DNA of 64,000 nucleotides from Himantopus leucocephalus (taxonomy: Eukaryota; Chordata; Aves; Charadriiformes; Recurvirostridae): positions 38,466,283 through 38,530,282 of the forward strand of contig RSEF01000003.1 of NCBI GenBank assembly GCA_003993805.1, read 5' to 3'. The translations under genes and the position numbers were made by a program. The notes below the pieces were generated by a model, which saw only the letters and a list, made by a program, of their open reading frames with translations, ran no database searches and was not told the DNA's origin. Positions 37,789-49,239 of the stretch are shown in pieces. Every line of letters starts with the position of its first letter. The stretch's first letter is position 1.

Positions 37789-39968
37789 CTGTCAGAAATG
37801 GGGAGATGAAGAAAAGATAACAACATCACTCCCAGGACCTTCACAGCCTTCTGCCAAGAGACACTACCCTGCACAGCCTCATGAAAACAACTTCTTTGCA
37901 GCAATAAGGACAGTCAGCAAGGGAGAAAGATAGGCAGGCAGACAAATAGTACATGGAAAATGGAGAGCATTTAAAACCAACAGATGAATTCTTGAGCTGC
38001 TTTCAAAAGTCATTACCTCATGCATTTCCCTGACATCCTTCATTTCCCAGGGAGGGTGCTGCAGGTCCCTACCACACAACGCTGCAGCCTCTGATGGGCC
38101 TAAATAGTGGTGGGAATTGAGCAGAGCAGGAGTGCCACGGTCTCTAAAAATTCCTGCTTTAAATACTGTGAGCATGGTATTCTTTGAATACCATTTTACT
38201 TCAAAGCACTATATTATGATTCATACGCTGGGGTTGGGATTGACATAAACCTGGTCCCAGGATCATAAAGATGGAACTTCATACAGAAAAAACCAAAAAT
38301 AGGTACATGTGGTCATTTGGTGCATAAGTGGGTGCACAACAAGAAATATATTTTATCTGGGTCAAAACCTTCCTCTGCTTTGCTATTATTTGACTCTACA
38401 GTTATAACTCTGGCTTGACTCTGCTGTAAAAGTTTGCTGAGCAGACAGAGAGTATAACTTGTACTGCTTTAGGTGTCGCTACATATAATGCTCTTAGACA
38501 AGTTTTCTAAAGCTCCTAAATCTATAAGCCAAATGATAAAGGTATACAATCCTTTCAGGCAAGTACTTGTGGCTTCTTTACCTTGTTTCATTTCTTACAT
38601 TGAACCTATATGGAAAAAGTTCAGCAATGAAAATATTGCTATGCAAGCGTCTGTGGCAAGGTCTGGGTGCATCCACGGTTGGTGGAATGGTGGTGGTACA
38701 GTTAACAAAGCAACTGCAGAGACTCAACTCATGCTCCAGCAAAGCCCTAGCTAGGCTGTTCCTCTGAAGGACACGTAGCACATGTGAGAGACCATTAATT
38801 GGTGGCTTTCTTTTCCATCTCATTTGCCATCTAGTGTTTGGCAGATCACAGAGGGTTAAATATCCAAGTGCTCATCCTAGCGTTACTCCCATCTGGCCCA
38901 GAGGGGCCTTGTGGTTAGCTGGACCTGCTCCATTTATTGTACCAGAGCTAGTGGCATTGCAGCATTCAGTACTCTCCAGTTTTTGTTGCCTATAATTTGG
39001 GATAGTCTTGGCCTGACACAGCTTGCTTTTCTTTATCACTTGAAAAACTGAAGTTGTGTGTGTATGTCTGTATACAACTCTCTTCATTAAAGAGACAGTA
39101 TTTTCAAAGTACTTTTAGATAAGCATGAACAAAATATGTGATTAATCTTGAAATTTAGTTATTTCAAAAAAAGAATGTGTTAATGATTATGATTCTCCTT
39201 TTTATCCTCCTTCCATGAATACCTAAAATACCGTTGATGTGTTTGCAAAGAGCAAGTTTTGATCCATTGGTAACATTCAGTTAACCATTAGAAAAGGATT
39301 TGTTGGAGACACAATCATAGAATGGTTAGAGTTGGAAGCGACCTTGAAGATCATCTAGTTCCAACCCCTCTGCCATGGGCAGGGACACCTTTCACTAGAC
39401 CAGGTTGCACTAAACTAGAATAGGAAGTGAATAATGAGTGAATTGCCTAATCAGGGAATAAAATACAAATCAAACTATTGGAGTGCCCAGTCACAGCCCT
39501 TGAATAGTGCCCTCACAAACATCAAGTACTTGAGAGGATACTCAGAGCCTTTACGCAGCTTGATAAAAGTGGTATTTTGGCAAACAGTCTCCAATACCAG
39601 GCACATTTGTAAAACTGGAGGTCACTGTTGGCTCATTCATTAGCAATTCACTATTGGATCATTCATTTACAATGGAAGACAGTGCTAAAAATTGCTATAG
39701 TACTCAGGGGACAGAATGAATCACCAACTCAAAGATAACTTCTGTATCAAAGAGCATGCTGTCCAACATTTAGACAATATGCAAAGTGAAGACATGTGGA
39801 AGTGAGAGGTGAAGGTGTTGTACAAGGTCGTGCACAGCGTACCACTTTCAAATACAATTACTATGCACAGACAAATGAAATCTTGTTTTCCCTACTGCAA
39901 TGTACTAGCAATCTCAGGTTAAAAATATTCACTTTGCTGCTTGAGTAGGGAAATTTAACAATACCAAC
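37789..39968 (-). other. KIF26B: KIF26B intron of 2.2 kb interrupting the P-loop codon
   Basis: Splits the second conserved glycine of GHAKLGKS as G/GG. Contains one reversed CR1 tail at 39313-39409. Nothing else recognised. Confidence 0.9.
39313..39409 (-). mobile_element. CR1 LINE, short 3' fragment
   Basis: AATCATAGAATGGTTAGAG, GATCATCTAGTTCCAACCCC, TGGGCAGGGACACCTTTC and GACCAGGTTGC are the reversed CR1 3' end, about 97 bp. Same orientation as the copy at 31.7 kb. Confidence 0.92.
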
Positions 39969-40062
39969 CAAGCTTGGCATGGCCAAAGCAGAACACGCAG
40001 CCATCTGCCCCATTGACGACAGACTGGATCACCTCAGCCACAGTCCCAGCACATACTTCAGC
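39969..40062 (-). CDS. KIF26B: KIF26B exon, helix before the P-loop and first half of the P-loop
   Basis: 94 nt, 31 codons plus one base; easily missed because it is short. It reads [20 protein letters not shown] then [11 protein letters not shown] and ends with the first G of a glycine codon. This fits the kinesin helix before the P-loop and the strand leading into it (canonical NGTIFAYGQTGSGKT). The last codon is split G/GG across the intron, so the P-loop GHAKLGKS is assembled from two exons. Donor is GTTGGT, weaker than the other five; acceptor is CTGTGACAG. Phase matches both neighbours. The acceptor side has an exceptionally long polypyrimidine tract, listed separately. Confidence 0.95.
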
Positions 40063-40076
40063 CTGTCACAGGTATT

Positions 40077-40143
40077 AGAAAAAAAAAAGAAAAAAAAAAA
40101 GGAAAACAAAAGAAGAAACAAAAAGAAAAGAAAGAGAAGAAAA
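40077..40143 (-). promoter_or_regulatory. KIF26B: Very long polypyrimidine tract at a splice acceptor
   Basis: On the transcript strand this is 67 nt of U and C with only two interruptions, ending 15 nt before the 39969-40062 exon. The only good branch-point match close to the exon is CTAAT (40074-40078), with its A 13 nt from the exon, closer than usual. The next candidate is beyond the tract, some 85 nt away. Such a layout is typical of acceptors regulated by PTB-type proteins, but it could also be microsatellite growth. Confidence 0.55.
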
Positions 40144-41520
40144 CCATTAACAATATTAAGGAAAATCACTTGAGTATTTTCACTGGAAAATGGTCATAAT
40201 GTCATCAGTGCTCCAGACAGCACTTTGAAGTATCTAAAAGTCTAATCCTGCTTGTCTCATTCATCTGACCTACATGTGTAAGCACATGAAGTAGGACTTT
40301 TGCCTCATGTCAAGCAAGTTTCATTTGCTGAAGCAACAACATCCTTTGTAGGGTTAAACAAAATACACATACTGTAAGGGGACGTGGTTGGTTTGTTAGA
40401 ACTGCCTGTTTAGCGGACTTTAAAATACATTTTTGATTAAAAACCAATCAAATACTGAGGAATTTTTACAGGCTCTATTATTTGTCCAGTAACAGGCTGA
40501 GTTCAATTCCACTAGCAGGTGGGTAAGGAATGTAAGGGGAACGAACAGCCTCTTTGGTATTAGCTAGGTGACATTTCTTATTTTTTCTCTACATTATTAT
40601 GAGTCGTCTTAGCTTTTAGCAGCAGTAGGCTCCATCCTGAAGACTGTAGCAGTATTTTAAGTACAACATACAAATTTATCCTGGGCATTCTTAGATTTAA
40701 GGTTCAAGCAGGCTGAATGGTCTACAGTGCTTCCGCAGCAACTGCCTATCAATAGTGGGTGAAACTAAATCAGGATTTGCAGTTTAGGCTTTTATGTGAA
40801 GCATGCTGCATTTGATAATAAATCATGTAAATTCACCTAGTTCGTGGGCATTTCTAGACTATCACTGTAATAGTAAATAAAATGGGCCAAGAAAGGGACT
40901 GTTCACAGGCTGGCCCTTGAACTGCATCCAGGCATTAGTCTGGGAGGTGCTGGCTACCTGGACCAGAACTAGGTCAGGGACTGACCTAATGATACGATCA
41001 TACGACAGTGCTTTAGCTGGCCCTGTGTCCTAGCTCTGTTTAGTTTATAAGTACAGAAACAGCCTTACAATACCGTTTTCTAATTATACTTTGCAATGTT
41101 TCTTTCTCCTTCTACTGTCCTCCTTGTGACATTTGGGTAACATAGTTCATCAAACCAAAGAAGTCTAATAAAAATATGAAACCTGAATATATACAGATGA
41201 ATAAAGGTTTGTGGACTAAATGCCCCATTCTCCTATTGTAAACTGTACAATAGAACACTGTATAAATAATCCTTGACTTCTTAATGAATAGAGGACTGCA
41301 TTAGAGAACTGCAGTTCTGATCAGATTGCTGTAAACAAAACATAATAGGATTTTATAATATATAATAACTTGTTGGTATTGAGGATTTGCCTACTAGGCA
41401 CCATTTAGCACATTTATTGCATGTATAATTTTAGGAGCAATTATTTACAGTAAAGAATAAAGAAAGCTCACAATCATCAAGATACAATTTAATAAACTGA
41501 TTTCATTATCAATGACATTG

Positions 41521-41559
41521 GTGGACCAAATTAATGCCTGGTGTAACTCCACTGAAAGT
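41521..41559. repeat. Possible fragment of an old amniote interspersed repeat
   Basis: GGACCAAATTAATGCCTGGTGTAACTCCACTGAAAG, read in parts, resembles the phrase GGCCAAATxxxxxCTGGTGTAAC followed by TCCATTGAAG found in many turtle, crocodilian and bird repeats. Family name not known to me. Confidence 0.4.
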
Positions 41560-41638
41560 ACCACTGTTGCAGCAGAAACGAATTTGGCTCTGGTGCACTC
41601 TATTGTTTAGATAAGTGTTCTGATCATATGTTGCCTAC

Positions 41639-41845
41639 CTGTGATGCATCTTGGGGGAAAACTGCATCAAAAGCAAACATCTTGGGTGGAACCTGGTTGC
41701 CCCTTTTCTGGAAAGCATTCTGACCTCCGCAGGCCAATGGGTCATACAGTGTGATTTGCTTCTTACGGGGGTCAACTTTTAAGAAAGAGCTGGACTCAGA
41801 CGTGTCTCTGGCAAGCGTGGAAGAAATACGCACCATGACTTTGAC
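41639..41845 (-). CDS. KIF26B: KIF26B exon, start of motor domain
   Basis: 207 nt, 69 codons, phase 0 at both ends. Reads [14 protein letters not shown] at the start and [15 protein letters not shown] at the end. VKVMVRI is the first beta strand of a kinesin motor, and [13 protein letters not shown] corresponds to the canonical FxFDxVFxxxxxQ segment. The acceptor is CTAACAG before GTCAAAG and the donor is CACAG followed by GTAGGC. It is the most upstream exon I can find: the residues expected just before VKVM in the family lie on an exon that is not visible between here and 64000. The middle of the exon is less like other kinesins than its two ends. Confidence 0.95.
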
Positions 41846-43999
41846 CTGTTAGCAAACACAGAAAAAGATGACTGCATTTGATTAGTTTGTTGGATTCTCT
41901 AGACTAGTACACTGAATGAACTTTCCAGTTACACTCAACCAAATCATACTTGCTTTCTGAAGCTAGTGTCTCAGTGGAAGGCAGCGAAGACACAAGAATT
42001 ATCCTAGGCAGAATTTGGCCTAAAATACACAGTGAATAAAGACAGAATACATCTCTGTCTACTTCAACACGCAACTTGTGTATTTAGAATTACAAGGTAC
42101 ATCACGGTGTTTTAGTGTCGATGTTACTCAAGTACAACGATGAGGTATTACCTCACCTTGTCTTACTCTCAATATAAATTGAAAATTAACTGTACCCCAG
42201 TGGCCTAATTAAGAAAGCTGAAAGGTAATCTAGACTGCTAAGCTATCAGAATTGCTGCAGTTTCTATGAAGCAGTCTGATCAATAAAAGCACATAAAAGC
42301 CAGATCTGTAATTTACACCTTTCCAATTCTAATCCAAATGCGAAAAGATGAGTGGCTCAGTTCTAAGTCTCACCATCAGAGAGTTGTGAAAAAAAGCCCT
42401 GTTTTAATGGTCAGATTTTGAAATTATCGTCAAGGGAGTGGAATGTCATAAGCGATAAAAGATTTGTTAAAACATGTTAGCTCGCAACTCATTAAATGGC
42501 TACATAATAAGACGTTATTCCTAAGACAAAAATACATCTTTGTGGATTTAATGAGGTTATACTGCATACTTAGCCAGTCAGTAAGCAATTTAGACGTAAG
42601 TAAAACTCATGACAATTGGTCTGGCTTTGGTCGTCCCCATAAATTCACCACCTGCAGACACATGAGTTCCTGAACTTTACAGGGCAAACATCTCTGCCAG
42701 TGCTTGCCTCTAGCCACACCTGCTCGCACTTTGTCCTAGAGCAACTGAATTTCACACCAACCAGACAGAACTTTTATCTTAATGCTCCTGAAGTGTATGT
42801 CACTTATATCAAGCCCACCCACGGCTGGCATGCAAGTGACCACAAAGGGTCACCTTAGCACAGGGTGGGAGCACATCTGCTGTTGGAATGGCAGATGCAC
42901 CCTGGGAGGAGGTTGTAGCTCTAAAGGTTAGACAAGGCTGCAGTTCCTGACAGCCTCACTGAGACTGGTGCTTTTTGTATGCAGATCTCATTTCATGCTG
43001 GCCTAAGCTCATCCCACACGGAAAAAAATCAGCTGCTTTGAGAAGTAAAATCTGGGCAAATTCACTTTTGACACAAGTCCTTTGAAGACAACAGAATGAG
43101 ATCAGAGATTAATTGGGATTATTCAGTATTTTTGTGATGTTTTCTCTGTATGTTTGTGAATCAAAGTGGTAATTTGACTCCACGTATTTTAACCTGGGAA
43201 AACAAGTTGTTATTAGGAGGTGAAATGGTCACAAATTTGTGCACACAATTTCAGTTTTACACAATTAGTTGAGGCAGAGAGAAGAAGTCCTGCTTGGGTG
43301 TGATCAGGTTCTCTTCTCAGCTACTCATCTGAGCTGCTTATGAAACCTAACCTCTAACTGAAAAAAGCCCCTAACAATACTTTGCCAATGCATTCTTCTA
43401 AACCCAACCCTAAGCAGAGCTGATTTCTACTGAGGACAAAGGCAGCCAACACCCCGGGTCAGTCCTCATGAACTGGGCAAGGTTTGAATGTTTATTCTAG
43501 CCCTAGGTCTCCAGGCAGCTCAGAAGGGAGGCACTAGTCAAGTTAACAGGGAAGAGAGGGAGTAGAACACTGCGAATCCTAGAGGAGCAAGAAAACAAAG
43601 ATCAACATCAGCCTTGATCTGCTTTTCTGTTTTCAACTTTGGATGCCTATGCCTTTTTCTACTGCGTCCCACATTTGTAAACAGATGCCAATATCAAGAG
43701 CATTAGAGTGATCTGCTGGAAACCAAAACAAATGCTATTCTTCAACTACTTTAAATAAAATACTTGGTCTCCTTTAGAAAAACATATATATATAAGTTTA
43801 CGTGTATTTTTGGCTGCTATGAATGCATGTCCTCCAGATCCTTGATCCTTGTGTGCAAAGGACAGTTAACTGAATACCCTGGGGCTAAGTTTCTTTGGGT
43901 TTTGGAGAATGGATAGCGCGTGAAATTTAACAACCCTTCATATATAGGCAGTCTAAGAGTTCTTTCTGGCCTCAAACTCTATGGGCATTCAGTTTTAAC

Positions 44000-44060
44000 T
44001 TCAGCTACACCAGTTTTGTTACAGTAGAATATCACTGGCTTGGGTCCTGATTTAAACCTG
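44000..44060. repeat. Possible fragment of an old amniote interspersed repeat
   Basis: CAGCTACACCAGTTTTGTTAC and GGGTCCTGATTTAAACC resemble the same family of phrases (TTACACCAGT, GGxCCTGATTT) as the other small fragments in this window. Confidence 0.3.
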
Positions 44061-44416
44061 TTCACACAAAATCAGATTAATACCTGTCACTTCTCACTCA
44101 AGTAATACTGTGAATCCTCCTAACTTCCAACAGCTATAGTGATAGAAGCTGAGGCATCAGGCTTCTTCTCTGGAGTAAAGGACCAATTTAACCAAAATCC
44201 TAAAACTTTACTAGCATCAGATAGACTGAATAAACGACTACAAAAAAAAAAGAGCTCAACTCAGAAGTCCCAGGAGTTGTGTAGCAGCATATATTTTCTG
44301 ACCATTTGGCTCCTCAGCTTTGGCCAATATAGGCATTTCTCAAGAAAAATACTGCTGTTACCATGAACCTTTGTATTTCCTGTGCATTGGGGATTTTTGT
44401 TTTGAGACTTAATGGT

Positions 44417-44525
44417 TCATAGAAACACTCAGGTTGAAAAAGACCCATAAGATCATAAAGTCCAACCATTAACGTAGCACTACCAAGTCCACCACTAAAC
44501 CATGTCCCTAAGTGCCATATCTATG
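44417..44525 (-). mobile_element. CR1 LINE, 3' fragment (first of a pair)
   Basis: TCATAGAAACACTCAGGTTG, GATCATAAAGTCCAACCATT, CACTACCAAGTCCACCACTA and CCATGTCCCTAAGTGCCAT form a reversed CR1 3' end of the subfamily with the CCATTAACxTAGCACT core. Its truncation point abuts a second, shorter CR1 tail in the same orientation. Confidence 0.9.
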
Positions 44526-44560
44526 TAGAATCATAGAATCGTTTAGGTTGGAAAAGATCA
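44526..44560 (-). mobile_element. CR1 LINE, very short 3' tail (second of a pair)
   Basis: TAGAATCATAGAATCGTTTA then GGTTGGAAAAGATCA: only about 35 bp of a reversed CR1 3' end, directly after the first fragment and in the same direction. Two insertions at one spot, or an insertion of one CR1 into another's 5' break, would both explain it. Confidence 0.85.
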
Positions 44561-45175
44561 CGTTCATGTGTGTTAGGGCAGAGGAATATCATATTGATTA
44601 CATGTGGGTATACCCTGACAGCTGGACCACTTCTTACTCTGAAGCTAGTTTGTTTGCAGCTGGCATGAAGATGTCTGTGCACCTTGGCACAGCTTATCAT
44701 GTGTAATTCCTCTCACCTCCATTTAGACCAGCCTGCAGAAGCTGTCTCCACCCAAGCCAGTTGTCTGATCCCTTTGAATACAATAGAGAGAAACTAGCAC
44801 TTCTAGCACTTAATTCACGTGGTCTGTTTTCTAGAACTGCCTTCTGATAAGATGAGTTGCACTCCAAAAATGCTTCTTGCTTTCTCTATACCACCACAGA
44901 CATCTTAAATGACTACTAGAGATGTAGGTGCCCACATTGTAGGCTGTCTAAAGTTATTCTTTCTGCTGTAGGAATAATAAAAATGCTTTTCCTGGGCAGC
45001 ACGGTCCCTGGCCCAAATTCAGGAGCACACACGAATCATTGTGACAGTCTTCAGCAAAAATCACATGCTAGCAAAACCAAAGATGGGCACATGAGTGTGA
45101 TGGACACTGAACACAAGTAGCAGCAATAGATTATTTGAACTCATCGGATAATTTGTAAACCCTAGGGTATTATTC

Positions 45176-45229
45176 CAGGCCAGTTTCACACACGTGTAAC
45201 TCTTTCAAATTACTTCTGATTTACATTAC
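45176..45229. repeat. Possible fragment of an old amniote interspersed repeat
   Basis: CCAGGCCAGTTTCACACACG then TGTAACTCTTTCAAATTACT and TCTGATTTACATT resemble the TTACAC...TGTAACTC...GATTTACA phrases of an old amniote element. Unnamed, low certainty. Confidence 0.35.
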
Positions 45230-46429
45230 ATTAATTGAGAAGACAATTAGCTCCTGACTGTGCAAAATACATGTCCACTATACACCATGGGAGCTGTGAC
45301 TGCAGCAAAAACCCAACGAGCAGGCAAGATATAGGCAAACTTCACCCCTGAGAAACACATAGTGGGATTCAGAACTGCATGCATTACTGTGGCCCAACAA
45401 GCTAGGCAGACCAAAACAGATTTTAAAATATCTGAGCTAGAGGTATCTTCTGAGGAGAGGGCAGGCTTGTGGCCTGGGAATCAGGCTGAGATTGGGGACC
45501 TAGGACCCCTCCTAACGGCTGTGCCTCAGATGAAGTACGATTGTGAACTAGAGTGATACAATCTCTGTTTTACACTCCCCACCTGTACAGTGGGCTGAGT
45601 CGAAGCTTACTTCACTGCAAGCATACAGATATATTCAGTCATTACTGGGCTCAAAGGACTGGCGGTTGCCATTAGGTAGGCACTCCATTATTAAACATAA
45701 TTACGCATGTAACCTAAACCCAAGGATTCATGCAAAGCATTTCCCAGCAGTGGTTGTGACAAGAGTAAATCAACTGAGCTACAGCAGTAGAAACGATGGG
45801 AGACTGCGGCCTCCTGCTCTGCCGTTTCACAGTCCTTCATGCAATTTATAGCGGGGAGTAGCGGGGGGAGGCTCAAGTCCGTGCTGGCCCCTGCAATCCA
45901 CGCCACAGGGGAGGCAGCGCGAAGACGGGCAAGTGTAACTCAGTCAGCTATGGGGATAGCACAGGAACTTAATGGACTTAAAAGACTTCAGTTCAATTTA
46001 AAGAACAGACAGGCTGAAGATCACAGTGCTGCTCTGGGGAAGGCAGAAATACAGTACGGTTAATTTGAAACTAACTGAACAGCAAAGTTTAAGAACTCTA
46101 ATACTTTATACTTGCAATTTATATTTAAATAAACTGTAAATTGAACTGCTCCTTAAAAAGAAGAAAGCAGGTTTTCTGCTTCACTTCCTATGTGTCATTA
46201 CTCCTTTAGTCCAATGCTACAGTTTCCCACTAATCTCTTGTAATTGAAGGGTTTAAGAGATACCACTTGCGATTAATGGGACCACTCAGTTTGCCAGAAA
46301 TTCTTATTTAAATCCCAGGGATCAGGTCTTGGCAGCACCCAGCAGCCTTAGACGCACCTCTGACTGTTTCTACGGGGAAACATGAAAGCAGTCTCTTGAG
46401 ACATGCACTGTTGGTAAAACAAACAACCT

Positions 46430-46495
46430 GGGCCTAATTTTGATCTAATTTTGCACTCATGCAAATCTAGCTGAACTCAGCGAGAATTACCCTAG
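46430..46495. repeat. Possible fragment of an old amniote interspersed repeat
   Basis: CTGGGCCTAATTTTGATC, TTTGCACTCATGCAAATC and GCTGAACTCAGCGAGAATTA resemble GGGCCxAATCCTGC...CAAATC...CTGAACTCAGTGGGAATT. Diverged. Confidence 0.35.
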
Positions 46496-46862
46496 CTTAA
46501 GAGTAGAGAGAGAATAAAAGAAAAGAACACTTGCTCTGCATCATTATTGTGCCTTTTCTGGGATATAACTTCACCTCTTAATTCTGCTCATGCTGGAAGC
46601 ATTTTTTAATGTTTTTCTCTTGTGAGTTCACAGGATTTCATTTGACAACTATTCCATCCAACAGGACCTCCATTTACTTCTCTGGATTTCAGTTCCTGCC
46701 TACAAAGATTTGTTCTGTTCTTGAATGCATTCTACAGTCATTGAATTCCACAATATTACTCCCGATAAGCAATGCCACAAATGAAAGCAGATTCAGAGCT
46801 GGACCGTTTAGGTTTCCTCAACAGGGTTTCTTTGTATTTTTGTCTATGTATTTATTTTATGC

Positions 46863-46882
46863 ATATATATGTGTGTGTGTGT
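46863..46882. repeat. AT/GT dinucleotide microsatellite
   Basis: ATATATAT followed by six GT units. An AT-rich stretch with ATATATA repeats continues to about 46960. Confidence 0.75.
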
Positions 46883-49227
46883 TTAAATTATATGCACTAT
46901 TTTTTAAAAAAACGGATATACATTTTCTGAATATATATAAAATTTAATATATATACGTTTTTCATAAATTTATCTCTAAATCATAATTATTGGCACTGAA
47001 GAGTTCCTTCACAGGTACCATTCAGTGGCATGAAGGGAAGATATAGGAGAATTGCTGTAATATCATTATGTTTCTGTGCTGTAAAAATAAGCACAGACCT
47101 TTTAATTAGCTCTATCACAATTTCAGCTGCCTGAACCATGCTCCTTTGCCTTCTCCTTTTTTATCTCGTGCATCCATATATACACATCAACTACTTCTTG
47201 AAGAGAGAATTTGCTAATTGCAGGATTTTTCCCCAGCTAAACTCAACTTGTGACCTACCATGGACCTTTTGTTATGTTCTTACTCTGTGGAGACGGACAA
47301 AGGTTCAGCAGGCTCTGCAAAGTAGAACTGGTGCCATAGGAAAAAAAAGAAAACAAGAGTCCAGCCCCAGTCACTGACACTCCCACGGCTCCTATGCCCG
47401 CAGGGGTCTGTCTGGAGGACCAGCAGTGAAAAGAGCACGGAAGGTGGGAGAGGTAAGCTGTGTCAAATCTGTATCAAACACGAATAACTACAAACAGAGG
47501 CTGGAATGAGGCAACACAAGCAATCGGAGATTGACACTGGGGATATTATCACTTCCTTCTACTCTTGCCTGTAAGATTTCATTTGGGGTTCATTTATCTA
47601 ATTACTGCAGGGACAGGACTAGACAGCTGTTGCTTTGGGCACTGTGCTTGCCTTTATGAGCTGCTTTTCTCATCAATCATTTGAGCAGCTTCTGCCGGAC
47701 GTGTGCTGGGTAGCGGTGGGAGGCAGGAGCTGCGGTGCAGTCACGGGTAAGACAGACCAGCCGGGGCTATTGAGCTGTATTAGCACTCCATCAATGTAAC
47801 AGCAATCACTGGCTGCAGGAACAGCCTTATTGGAGGTTAATGAAGAGTGGGGTTTGTAATTCCTCACTGTTCCAGTTGTAAATAATGGTGGCAGACATGC
47901 ATTTTTGCTGTAGCCAGCCACAAAATACTACAGCACGACAAAATCTATGACATCCCAAACACATATGCGCATAGATGCTTTTGCATGGTGGATGTAAAGC
48001 TAGAAGCCTTTCAGTAGTGCCCAAAGAATATGGAAACAGTCTGGTAAGCATTTTAAAGGATCTTTCTTACAGATTATGAGACAACTAACTGATCATGCTA
48101 AAATGAATTCTAGGACGTCAAGATAAACAGACTGAGCCATAATGAGACAAATACAGAACTGTATGAGTGGACGTTGTTAATGTAGGTCTCCTGGTCACAT
48201 TTGAAAACAAAAGAAAACCAAACCTTGCGTAAATTATGCCAGTGTAAGCTGGTCAGGAAGCATGTGTAAACAGGCCTCATTCTTCTCTCTTTCTGCTTTC
48301 ACAAAGGTAACTCTTGTAGGTTTCAGTGCTTCACTTTAGCACAAATGAGAAAATGCTCAGGCCTGATCACTCATGTTCTGTGTGGAAATGGCTGTTACTG
48401 CTACTGCTGCTTTGGAAAAGCAGTGAAAACAATTGAAAAAGAAATACCATTAGGGCTCACAGGTCTTCTCTCTTCTTTCTTGTGTAGTTGCTAAAACTTT
48501 ACCAGCTCATCAACCCCATCCTGTACAGCAGTTAAACTAATCTGCACTTGTAGCAATAATGGGAAGTAGTATAAGTGTACTCTACCCAAACACCAATCGT
48601 ATCATTCAAAGACCTTGCCCTTATCAGGATTGTACCCTTTTTCAATTGGATGATGTAACTGTATTAGTAAATTCAGTAAAATCTGGTGTGAAATACGCTC
48701 AGGTCACAGGCCATGGCTCAGTGACCTCTTGTCTTAAGTCAGCAGTGGCTTTGAGTTTTGTCACTGTAATTTGGTGCAGTCAAAAGACAGTGCTGAGCAC
48801 TAACACTGTCTGAAACCAGCACGTACATCAGCCCAGTCACTCAGCTGGCACATTGCTACTTCAGCGTTTACTAGATTAACATAGAGCACTACAACTTTCT
48901 TCGGTTCTTAAAAAAAATATATATATTAAAAAGACATGAGGACGATCCTGTCATGGAAACAATCTTTCACTAAGTTACCCCACAGCAGCAAACAGGCTGC
49001 ATGCTCCTGGTTTTCTTTTTGCTTCCTTCTGATCTCTTTGAGGGAAGTCTGCATTTCAGACCTGCATAGCTGGGGCAGTCCACATGTTGCCTTAAGCAGG
49101 AGGAGGATTTTCCCCAGCTTCTGGCACTCTCCACATACCCGCACATGCATCCACAGAAGCATACCTGCATCTATGATGGGGCCAGCAACAGCCTAACTCA
49201 GCTGATGTGTGGGGATGAAATTTCAGC

Positions 49228-49239
49228 TTTTTTTTTTTT
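49228..49239. repeat. Poly-T run of 12
   Basis: Homopolymer T. No retroposon recognised next to it. Confidence 0.8.

Larger units (their letters stand above)
40063..41638 (-). other. KIF26B: KIF26B intron of 1.6 kb
   Basis: Phase-0 intron between DASQ and AEVC. Its 3' end has the extreme polypyrimidine tract at 40077-40143. A possible old amniote repeat lies at 41521-41559. Nothing else recognised. Confidence 0.9.
736..41845 (-). other. KIF26B: KIF26B gene, partial: six motor-domain exons
   Basis: Extent of the visible part of the gene. Six exons on the minus strand (207, 94, 263, 184, 160 and 163 nt) join in phase to 357 codons without a stop. The product matches the motor domain of KIF26B, an unconventional kinesin-11 member that binds microtubules and is linked to cell adhesion, polarity and non-canonical Wnt signalling (family knowledge). 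KIF26B was preferred over KIF26A because of stretches I recognise, such as [34 protein letters not shown] and [11 protein letters not shown]. The start codon, N-terminal exons and long C-terminal tail are outside the window. No promoter or polyadenylation site of the gene is visible. Confidence 0.95.

Noticed and set aside
40900..41010. Possible old CR1 3' end (GGACCAGAACTAGGTCAGGG, CATACGACAG)
   Set aside because: Order of phrases is loosely similar, but the similarity is too low to separate from chance by eye.
43941..43990. Possible degraded CR1 tail (GAGTTCTTTCTGGCCTCAAA)
   Set aside because: Only about 40 bp with several mismatches and no 8-base tail.
45839..45940. Second GC- and CpG-richer patch as a promoter candidate
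   Set aside because: Only about seven CpGs in 100 bp and no associated motif or exon; weaker than the patch at 10 kb.
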